Origin: ZAX-1 sp046533095
Lineage (GTDB): Bacteria; Bacillota; Clostridia; Lachnospirales; Lachnospiraceae
NCBI GenBank assembly: GCA_046533095.1
Contig: JAJQRA010000039.1
Coordinates: 1-19,304, forward strand
Direction: 5' to 3'
DNA length: 19,304 bases
Position numbers and translations under genes: made by a program. The notes under the pieces were generated by a model that saw only the letters and a program-made list of their open reading frames with translations, was not told the DNA's origin and did no database searches. Below are positions 13,701 through 19,304 of this stretch, one piece after another. How positions within the stretch are numbered: position 1 is the stretch's first letter; each line of letters begins with the position of its first letter.

Positions 13701-14865
13701 ATCCGCAACAGAGCTTGCACTTGCGAAAAAACAGCTTGCAATCACAACCGAAATAAACAGGCTTGAAAGTGCACTGACAGTTGCCGCTACAAAAATGGAC
13801 GATTTCAACGACAAGCTAGAGGATGCAAAAGACAAGCTAAAGGATGCGCAAAAAGCCATGTCGGACTATGCAGGGAGCGTAAAGGAAGCGTTTAAGTCCT
13901 ATGGATCCGTGTCAAAAGTTTTTGGCGATGTTTTTAGCAAGCATGACGATGATGTGGCATCTGCCGCAGAAAAACTTGCGGATGCAAGGGAAGGTCTTGC
14001 AAAGTCAACAAAAAATCTTATAAGCGCGCAAGAAGAGTACAGCGCGATAGAAGACAAAACGACAAGGGAAGCATTGAATCAGCTTGACGTAATCGCAAAG
14101 CTTGCAAAGGAAAACGACGAGCTTACAAAATCCGTAAAGGAACAACAAGGCGCGTACGACGAGATCAGCAAGCCAGTGACCATAAAAAGCTATACGGATA
14201 CGCTAAAGACGATGCTTAAAAAATCGCAGGAGTACGCAAAGGACATACAGGCACTAAGGGATCTCGGGCTTGGCGAAGGCGCGATAAACGACATCTTGGC
14301 ACAGGGCGTAGAAAGCGGATCGGAGCTTGCGAAACAGCTTGTAGCCGGAGCGGACAAACAAACCATCAGTGAACTAAATAAAGTAATGGAAGACATCGCA
14401 AATGTAGGTGGCAAACTTGGCGATTCACTCTCAAAAGATTTTTACCAGAACGGCGTGGACGTTGCACAAGGTCTGGTGGACGGAATCAACAGCAAAATGA
14501 ACGATTTAAAAAAGACGATGGCAGATCTTGGTGACGCAATCGCAGAACAGCTAAGAAAATCACTTGAAATTCATTCCCCGTCAAAAGTTATGAAAAAGCT
14601 TGGACGCTTTATCCCCATGGGGCTAGCGGACGGAATCGAGGGCGGGGCAGGATATGTAGAGCGTGCCGTTTTAGATGTGGCAGAAATTACATTAGGGATG
14701 CCACCGGAGCTAAACGCGCCGTATATATCCGGTATGAATGCAGAACCAGAGCTTGCACAACAGGGATTTGGCGCAATGGTTGACAGGCTCTACACCGCCC
14801 TGCAAGGCATGAGGGTAGAGATCGACCGCCGGGAGCTTGGAAGGATTGTGGGTATACCGCTATGA
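10780..14865 (+). CDS. Tail tape measure protein
   Basis: 1361 residues; fixes tail length and is ejected with DNA. Residues about 75-240 resemble the TP901-type tape measure core (RFDTIQNFPNVMKNFG, then DLQTAATEQLAQAYAKGKPDM, and MTTEELGVGLREGNIS). Residues about 417-500 form a hydrophobic block with probable membrane helices (PLIAAFVGGFIAYKAIIAA; AVVVIAIAALVAAVIVLW). Residues about 595-770 hold 44-residue repeats built on FFxELPGKI. A long coiled coil spans roughly 867-1140. Two related SPSK segments occur (near 837 and 1265), the second being the familiar 'ihSPSkv...lG.f...Gl.dGi' ending. No lytic domain is evident. The start overlaps the chaperone gene, with GAGGGA upstream. Confidence 0.95.
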   Translation: MATSIGSAYIEIFPDMKAFGKQIKSAITGEKFNSSSSAAGKSIGGGILGGMKSVLGGAAVFKLVESGINMIKNSVGDAVKRFDTIQNFPNVMKNFGVSAEDASKAMKRISDGLQGLPTTLDQGASAVQRFTSKTGDVNKATDYFLALNNAVIAGGAPMDLQTAATEQLAQAYAKGKPDMTEWRSMVSAMPAQLSQVAKAMGMTTEELGVGLREGNISMDDFMDKIVELNTTGVDGFDSFAVQARNAVGGIGTSIGLVKTAVVRGVADMISAMQEWLKDSGFGSFGDIFQEIREGVDDAFKSVADALPKIASFFLDIWNRLEPTREAFSGLFSYISDNAPSTSDMISTIKKAVEGFADVANRVFPPVVDFLIEIWEKTSPIRKAFTDLFSDITKSSPDVSSAIGFIADAIRGIADIANVVLPALIGFIQSLGKHMDIVIPLIAAFVGGFIAYKAIIAATTIAAKIYTIAQAAMNLAMSANPIAVVVIAIAALVAAVIVLWNTNEDFRNSIIQVFKKIKEAFNAVVKVFKEGVNNIADFFTVTIPNALNIVKNFFINIWNNITTSFSSLKNSIGNIVKNIAEFFTVTIPNAVKKAIDFFKELPGKVLGFLNDLPYKIGYLVGEITVFFIQLPGKIWNALKEAAAKMASWVLDMTTKAIEVGTNVLNSIVKFFTELPGKIANTLKTAWNNFVSWGTEMISKSIETGTNVLNSIVKFFTELPGKIVLTLQTAWNNFVSWGADMISKASETGANAINSIVSFFQELPGKVIAAVSSLGEMIKTWALGIPGKVNEGIAGIKDIGKNLVEGFWNGITGAATWLMDKVKGFATGILDGMKNALKEKSPSKATEEMGVNLDKGLGGGIVKGSKAVAKQAKDFAKSVTSAMSDAIMGDTAKLKDSIAKINEKLVDKSAVEKLKKSNAAIAKDYKDTGDKLAKAKKQLATDLAKKTVDQAAVKKDKQAIADLEKEYKKLGTSANKSATELALAKKQLAITTEINRLESALTVAATKMDDFNDKLEDAKDKLKDAQKAMSDYAGSVKEAFKSYGSVSKVFGDVFSKHDDDVASAAEKLADAREGLAKSTKNLISAQEEYSAIEDKTTREALNQLDVIAKLAKENDELTKSVKEQQGAYDEISKPVTIKSYTDTLKTMLKKSQEYAKDIQALRDLGLGEGAINDILAQGVESGSELAKQLVAGADKQTISELNKVMEDIANVGGKLGDSLSKDFYQNGVDVAQGLVDGINSKMNDLKKTMADLGDAIAEQLRKSLEIHSPSKVMKKLGRFIPMGLADGIEGGAGYVERAVLDVAEITLGMPPELNAPYISGMNAEPELAQQGFGAMVDRLYTALQGMRVEIDRRELGRIVGIPL
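12753..13016 (+). repeat. 132-bp tandem repeat inside the tape measure gene
   Basis: Two full copies (12753-12884 and 12885-13016), each 44 codons. The first ~50 bases (from AGGGACGAATGTC to GAACTGCCGGG) and a ~30-base block (ACCGCATGGAATAATTTTG onward) are identical; other parts have diverged. More diverged copies flank them on both sides at protein level (FFIQLPGKIW..., FFQELPGKVI...). Confidence 0.9.
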
Positions 14866-15692
14866 ACATAAAATACATTAACAGCAAGGGCATTGAAATA
14901 AATCTATCAGAATTTCCCTACATCCTAAAGCCGGATAACCTTTTTGACTACGGTTGGGATTTTGATGCTGTGGATTTTGTGGACGGTGGGAAAATCAAAA
15001 AATTTAAAAAGGGCTTGCAAACAAAAAGCCTTGAACTGTACATATGCGCATCAACCCGGGCAGAATTCAATGCAAATTTACGGAATTTTTTTGACATAGT
15101 GGGCGCAGATATTGCCAACCTATCACCCGGGAAGCTTATGCTTGATACAGAAGAATATATTTTGGGGTACATCTACGCATCCGAAAAAGCACTATCCCCT
15201 ACAGGGCTATCAACGATGGTAAACGGATTTAGTTTTGCCTGTGAATCGCCATTTTGGACAAAAGACGTAACCTATAGCTTTTATCCTGGATCAACAAGCC
15301 CATCAAGCGATGGGGCAGACTATTTGTACGACTACCTTTTTGACTACACAGCCGGAAATGATGTAGAAATAATAAATTCCGATTCTGTCATGGGAAGCGA
15401 CTTTTTAATGAATATCTGGGGGGCGGTGGATACGCCATCGATTTCCATAGGGGCGAACGTATACATAGTCAATACGGTTTTATATACAGGCGAATTCCTA
15501 CAGGTGGATTCCAGAAAAAAAACAATCGTCCGGTATAAGAATAATGGGGAACAGGTGAACGAATTTGAATCGCGGGACATGTCGAGCGAGTTTTTTAAGA
15601 AAATACAGCCCGGTCTTAACGTAATCGAAACAAATTGCGCATTTGACTTGACGATGTATCAAAAAAGGAGTGAGCCACTATGGAATTTTTAA
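14862..15692 (+). CDS. Distal tail protein (Dit-like)
   Basis: 276 residues, immediately after the tape measure with ATGA overlap. The N-terminal domain (1-140) has the ring-forming Dit outline: MNIKYINSKGIEINLSEFPY, then a KGLQTKSLELYICASTRAEFN strand-helix and a DIVGADIANLSPGKLML segment, with GYIYASEKA closing the half and FSFACESPFWTKD marking the domain boundary. The C-terminal half (about 145-276) is a beta-rich accessory domain ending in CAFDLTMYQKRSEPLW. The protein forms the hexameric ring that connects tube to tip. It overlaps the tail hub gene by 13 bases. Confidence 0.87.
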   Translation: MNIKYINSKGIEINLSEFPYILKPDNLFDYGWDFDAVDFVDGGKIKKFKKGLQTKSLELYICASTRAEFNANLRNFFDIVGADIANLSPGKLMLDTEEYILGYIYASEKALSPTGLSTMVNGFSFACESPFWTKDVTYSFYPGSTSPSSDGADYLYDYLFDYTAGNDVEIINSDSVMGSDFLMNIWGAVDTPSISIGANVYIVNTVLYTGEFLQVDSRKKTIVRYKNNGEQVNEFESRDMSSEFFKKIQPGLNVIETNCAFDLTMYQKRSEPLWNF

Positions 15693-16681
15693 TCGCAGGA
15701 TCTGACATGCACGAAGTCGGATACTTAAAAGATTATAGTAGCCTTGACTTTGACCTAGCGGAACGAAACGACTTTCTGCTAAAAACATACGAAACAATCC
15801 CTTTTGGATCTTATATCTTTTGCCCCGGAACGGAATGGGGAGGTGTAGTGGAGGGGGTAAAGCGCATCACAGACACAGAGCTGGTCGAGATAAGTGGGAC
15901 ATCGTGGCGCGGGCTTTTAGGCAAAGACGTTGTTGTGCCTTTTTCTGGTCAAGATTATCGCACCGTTTCGGGAGATGCAAACCAGATCCTAGCAACAATC
16001 TTGTCAGAAAACGACAGCGTGGGAACGATTTTTAACGTCCCCACCACGGCATCAGGCGCAACATTTATAAACTATAAATTTGATAGGTACATCAGCAAGC
16101 TAGATGGATTTAAAAAGATGCTTAAAACAAAAGGATACCGCCTGCATATCTGGGCGCAAGAAAATGGGTCGGGAAATCCTTTCTCAATCTGCTGTGAAGC
16201 CGTCCCAATCGTAGACTACACAAACAAACTAAATTATTCATCCGACTATGATATCACGCTTACGATAGACGACTACCGGGGAGGGATAAACCACTTGATT
16301 TGCCTTGGGTCAGGGGATCTAGCGGAAAGGCAGCGGATCGACCTATACGTGCAGCAGGATGGGACGATATCGGATTCGGGCGCATATTATACCGGGTCAG
16401 ATATGCGCACATCCGTCTACGAATATAGCAGCGCAGAAAGCATCGACGATTTAAGGAGCTACGGTATAAAAAAATTGGAAGAACTTTCAAACTATAAAAA
16501 ATTATCTATGGAAGTTGAAGATTTTGGTGTAGAAATCGGCGATATCGTAGGGGCACAGGACAGCGTTACAGGGATAAAACTATCAAAGCCAGTTGCAGGC
16601 AAAATATTAAGGGCAAGCGGCGGTGATGAGCAGATAGAGATAAAAGTAGAAGGGGGTACAGACGCAGATGTTAATTATTGA
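15680..16681 (+). CDS. Tail hub / tip protein, Siphovirus Gp37-like
   Basis: 333 residues between Dit and fibre, the position of the Tal-type hub. Its outline matches the ReqiPepy6 Gp37-like family: YSSLDFDLAERNDFLLKTYE at the start, SGTSWRGLLGKDVVVP (about 72-87), and a central TFINYKFDRYISKLDGFKKMLKTKGYRL segment. It also has NHLICLGSGDLAERQRIDLYVQ (about 204-225) and a C-terminal VEDFGVEIGDIVGAQD. There is no peptidase or lysozyme extension, so it is a short hub without an obvious cell-wall-degrading module. AAAGGAG lies just upstream, within the Dit gene. It overlaps the fibre gene by 14 bases. Confidence 0.82.
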   Translation: MEFLIAGSDMHEVGYLKDYSSLDFDLAERNDFLLKTYETIPFGSYIFCPGTEWGGVVEGVKRITDTELVEISGTSWRGLLGKDVVVPFSGQDYRTVSGDANQILATILSENDSVGTIFNVPTTASGATFINYKFDRYISKLDGFKKMLKTKGYRLHIWAQENGSGNPFSICCEAVPIVDYTNKLNYSSDYDITLTIDDYRGGINHLICLGSGDLAERQRIDLYVQQDGTISDSGAYYTGSDMRTSVYEYSSAESIDDLRSYGIKKLEELSNYKKLSMEVEDFGVEIGDIVGAQDSVTGIKLSKPVAGKILRASGGDEQIEIKVEGGTDADVNY

Positions 16682-18632
16682 TGGACATACAGGCACACCG
16701 CACATAAGCTCACAGCAGGTAGCGGATTCGTACATGGCAATTTTTGGAGATGGCGACTATATACTAGATTTGGGAAGTAAATTTTCTTACGAAGTTATTA
16801 GTAACAACGAGGTGAATATTTCGGACGGCGTGCTTGTGATGCAGGGGCGCAGGGCAATTACAGAGTACGGCACGGTCGAAAATATCACAATCGAAAACGG
16901 GACGCAGGGAGCGACAAGGAAAGACCTAATTGTGGCAAGATATACAAGGGACACGGCAACGCTAGAGGAAAAAATAATCATAATCGCCGTCAAAGGGACG
17001 CCAAATAGCGGGGATCCAGTGGTAAATGATGGAACAAACGTCCGTGAGGGTGCAATCATCCATGACATGATTTTGTATCGAGTGAATATTACGGATATCG
17101 CCATAACATCAGTCGATACGATTTTTAAATCTTGGGGCGATTCCATAAACACACAATTCACAAAGACAAACACGGAATTAAGCCTCAAAGCAAATGATAG
17201 TCAAGCAACGTCCACAATATCAGAAAATATTACAAAAATAGCGGCAAATTATACATCGACCGTAAATACGTGGATTCAAAATTTTGCAAACAAGATAAAT
17301 GGGATTATAACAAATCTTGGCAAAAAGCAGGATATCTACGACTACACTGTGATGCAAAATAAATATGACGGTCTTACGCTTCCGTCCGTATGGCCGAGCG
17401 GGCAGACGCTTATGTTTAGCAACGCACAGACAAATAAATTTAATGGTCAGAACTATTGCGCGGTAATTACGGTAAAGTCATTTTCGGCTGCAACTACTTC
17501 CTGCGTACAGTACATCTATCCGTACAACGTTGAGTTTCCGATCACATACCGGTATGCACTGCAAGGTACGGACGCGTGGCTAGCGTGGAGGTCGATAGCC
17601 AACGCAGACAACCCGATTTTTACTGGGAGCATTAGTATGGGGAGGTTGGCTGGGTCTACCGTTGGAGAGGATAGCGTTGCAGTGGGAAAACAAAACAAGG
17701 CAACTGGTGCTTATTCTCATGCCGAGGGATATGGCACTAGTGCAACTGGTGCTTATTCTCATACCGAGGGACATAACACACAAGCGACCGGAAATAGTTC
17801 CCATGCAGAGGGATTGGATACCATTGCGTTAAATGATGCTTGCCATTCCGAGGGATACCTCACCACATCGGGCGGTACGGCTTCCCACTCGGAAGGGGCT
17901 TATACCAGTTCTTTTGCATACCAACATGCTGGGGGGCATTATAACAACAGCACGATTGCGACGCCGTCGACAAGTTCCGGGACGGGAACAGGAACTTCTT
18001 TCGTACTTGGAAACGGTACCTCGTCCGCAGTATCCAACGCTTTCCGCGTGACAGACAACGGCCAATGTTTTGCGAAAGGCGCATATTCTGCCACAGGTGC
18101 AGACTATGCGGAATATTTTGAATGGGAGGACGGCAACCCGGAAAATGCGGACAGAAGAGGTATTTTTGTTACTATGTCAGGCAGGAAAATAAAGCCCGCA
18201 GGATGCGGCGACTACATCCTAGGAGTTGTCAGCGCGAACCCATGTATCCTCGGAAACGCAGACGAGTGCTATAGTGGACAATTTCTTTTTGACGATTTTG
18301 GCGAGTACATCTATGAAACGTCTATGGTAGATGAGCCGTATATTGACGAGGATGGCGAGCAAGCGACCAGACAGGTAGAATCCACGCACTACAAGCTAAA
18401 TCCAGAATATGACCCTGAAAAATCGTACGTCCATAGAGCAGAACGCAAGGAATGGGCAGCAGTAGGCATGATGGGAGTATTGACGTGTCGGCATGATGGC
18501 ACAGCGGTAGTCGATGAGTACGTGGAGTGTAGCGCGGAAGGAGTGGCAACACATGCAGAAACGAGGATGCTAGACAGCTATAGGGTTATCGAGGAAATAG
18601 ACAGCGAGTTGTGCAGGGTGTTGATAAAATAA
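16668..18632 (+). CDS. Tail fibre with YadA-head-like repeats and Peptidase_G2 self-processing domain
   Basis: 654 residues; likely receptor-binding fibre. Residues 1-155 are the virion-attachment module common to Clostridia phage fibres (IDGHTGTPHIS, ISDGVLVMQGR, TIENGTQGATRKDLIVARYTRD). A helical stalk follows (155-220). Residues 220-315 form a pyocin-knob-like segment ending AWLAWRSIA. Residues 340-425 are about six 14-residue repeats around SHAEG/SHTEG/CHSEG, as in trimeric adhesin heads. Residues 475-654 match the Peptidase_G2 intramolecular chaperone of phi29 gp12 type: GADYAEYFEWEDGN, RRGIFVT, YILGVVSANP and AVGMMGVLTCR. By analogy the C-terminal domain would trimerise the fibre and then be cut off near residue 477. 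The cleavage site is inferred, not seen. Confidence 0.88.
   Translation: MLIIDGHTGTPHISSQQVADSYMAIFGDGDYILDLGSKFSYEVISNNEVNISDGVLVMQGRRAITEYGTVENITIENGTQGATRKDLIVARYTRDTATLEEKIIIIAVKGTPNSGDPVVNDGTNVREGAIIHDMILYRVNITDIAITSVDTIFKSWGDSINTQFTKTNTELSLKANDSQATSTISENITKIAANYTSTVNTWIQNFANKINGIITNLGKKQDIYDYTVMQNKYDGLTLPSVWPSGQTLMFSNAQTNKFNGQNYCAVITVKSFSAATTSCVQYIYPYNVEFPITYRYALQGTDAWLAWRSIANADNPIFTGSISMGRLAGSTVGEDSVAVGKQNKATGAYSHAEGYGTSATGAYSHTEGHNTQATGNSSHAEGLDTIALNDACHSEGYLTTSGGTASHSEGAYTSSFAYQHAGGHYNNSTIATPSTSSGTGTGTSFVLGNGTSSAVSNAFRVTDNGQCFAKGAYSATGADYAEYFEWEDGNPENADRRGIFVTMSGRKIKPAGCGDYILGVVSANPCILGNADECYSGQFLFDDFGEYIYETSMVDEPYIDEDGEQATRQVESTHYKLNPEYDPEKSYVHRAERKEWAAVGMMGVLTCRHDGTAVVDEYVECSAEGVATHAETRMLDSYRVIEEIDSELCRVLIK
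17700..17783 (+). repeat. 42-bp tandem repeat in the fibre gene
   Basis: GCAACTGGTGCTTATTCTCA begins at 17700 and again at 17742. The first 30 bases of the two 42-bp units differ at a single position (GCCGAG versus ACCGAG). The units encode two consecutive 14-residue SHxEG repeats; further copies downstream are related only in protein sequence. Confidence 0.88.
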
Positions 18633-18648
18633 AGAGAGGTGCAAAGAA

Positions 18649-18993
18649 ATGGATGCAATAACGCAGATAACGCCAATCCTAGGGCTTGTGGCTATGGTTT
18701 TGGCCATGATTGTAAGCTATGGGACGATACATGCGCGGAAGACAGATCCGCAAGTGGCAAAAGACAGGGAACAGGACGATAAAATCGAAAAGATCCTAAG
18801 GCTGCTTGACAATGACAACGGCCGGCTAAACAGGCTTGAATCGTCAAATATCCAAACAAATGAATTCCAAAGGATGTGTCTGCGGACGATGAAAGGGATG
18901 CTTCAGCACCTTAGGAGCGGCAACCATACAGAGCAAATGGAAGCCCTTGAGGGGGAAATAGACGATTTTCTTATAGGGGGTAGCAAATCATGA
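18649..18993 (+). CDS. Membrane-anchored coiled-coil protein, lysis-module candidate
   Basis: 114 residues. One hydrophobic segment near the N-terminus (about 7-27, ITPILGLVAMVLAMIVSYG) is followed by a charged, probably coiled-coil region (38-75) and a C-terminal acidic helix. The arrangement suggests an N-terminally anchored protein with a cytoplasmic coil. Such proteins lie between fibre and holin in many Firmicute phages and are usually called holin-associated or hypothetical; I do not recognise the family. The AGAGAGGTG site precedes the ATG and the TGA overlaps the next ATG. Confidence 0.7.
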   Translation: MDAITQITPILGLVAMVLAMIVSYGTIHARKTDPQVAKDREQDDKIEKILRLLDNDNGRLNRLESSNIQTNEFQRMCLRTMKGMLQHLRSGNHTEQMEALEGEIDDFLIGGSKS

Positions 18994-19277
18994 TATATCG
19001 TATCCTGATAGTGGATGGTTTTATAGTCGTGCTGTCAAACTTGATTGTACTGTACGTGGTCAACAGCATGTTGCCAGTACTTAAAAGATGCGAATCTTTC
19101 ATATGCTTGTCTCTAACAATTACATTTATGTGGATGGTACCAGAGATAGGGAGAGGTGGAAACTCCATGGAAACGTTTTTGTGTGATGTATTTTATATTT
19201 CGGGGGGCGCAACATTTTTGCATAGCATAATCACATCTCTAAAAAAAATAATCATAGAAGGGAGAAGAAGGAAATGA
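18990..19277 (+). CDS. Holin-like membrane protein
   Basis: 95 residues with three likely membrane segments (about 5-30, 37-54, 63-84) and a short, very basic C-terminus (KKIIIEGRRRK), the profile of a class I holin, which would release or activate the endolysin. It has no clear sequence signature, so the call rests on topology, size and position after the tail genes. It is coupled to both neighbours by ATGA overlaps. AGGGGG a few bases before the start can act as ribosome site. Confidence 0.65.
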   Translation: MIYRILIVDGFIVVLSNLIVLYVVNSMLPVLKRCESFICLSLTITFMWMVPEIGRGGNSMETFLCDVFYISGGATFLHSIITSLKKIIIEGRRRK

Positions 19278-19304
19278 AAACATTTGTTCTACAAACAGCG
19301 GAGC
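19274..19304 (+). CDS. Start of the next gene, cut by the window edge
   Basis: The ATG at 19274 overlaps the previous stop (ATGA), and AGAAGGA lies just upstream. Only MKTFVLQTAE is visible. An endolysin often occupies this place after a holin, but ten residues cannot show it. Confidence 0.6.
   Translation, partial: MKTFVLQTAE

Noticed and set aside
1..19304. tRNA genes, insertion sequences, integrase or attachment sites
   Set aside because: I saw no cloverleaf-like sequence, transposase motif or recombinase in the window; lysogeny genes may lie outside it.

Overview
The window is a late-gene segment of a tailed phage or prophage with siphovirus architecture (no sheath or baseplate-wedge genes; long tape measure, Dit and tail hub present). 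The host is probably a Gram-positive anaerobe of the Bacillota (Firmicutes), possibly a gut Clostridia-like bacterium. This is inferred from strong AGGAGG-type ribosome binding sites, the SPP1-type portal, the DUF4355-like scaffold, the Dit/Gp37-type tail tip and the Peptidase_G2 tail fibre. No integrase, repressor or bacterial flanking gene is visible, so lifestyle and exact host cannot be decided. All convincing genes are on the + strand, tightly packed, mostly with 4-13 nt overlaps.

Layout: (1) 1-738, the end of an unidentified early gene, then a 202-aa protein with the hallmarks of a RAMP (Cas5/6/7-like RNA-binding) fold. (2) 739-1441, a ~700-bp gap without a credible gene. Most of it is a T-poor, purine-rich tract built on irregularly spaced GCAAAGG-type motifs, with one ~74-bp segment duplicated 199 bp apart. 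It ends in a structured element, a relative of which recurs at 6216-6280. (3) 1442-3861, packaging module: HNH endonuclease, ASCH-like DUF3850 protein, zinc-finger protein in the small-terminase position, large terminase. (4) 3862-3980, a very AT-rich gap with a promoter/operator-like sequence. (5) 3981-9168, head and connector module: portal, minor head protein, a small ORF, a terminator, scaffold, HK97-fold capsid, a small ORF and four connector/neck/terminator proteins. (6) 9181-18632, tail module: tail tube with an FN3 domain, a stem-loop, two tail-assembly-chaperone frames joined by a classical -1 frameshift signal, a 1361-aa tape measure, distal tail protein, tail hub, and a fibre with YadA-head-like repeats and a Peptidase_G2 self-processing domain. 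(7) 18649-19304, two membrane proteins (holin-like) and the first codons of the next gene, in the place where an endolysin is usual.

The structural genes build a capsid and a long non-contractile tail in the usual order. The part not explained by standard phage biology is the left end: a lone RAMP-like protein immediately followed by a repetitive, apparently non-coding purine-rich tract and a structured element. Protein plus RNA could form a ribonucleoprotein, or the tract could be a packaging or regulatory site for the adjacent terminase genes. The sequence alone does not decide between these.
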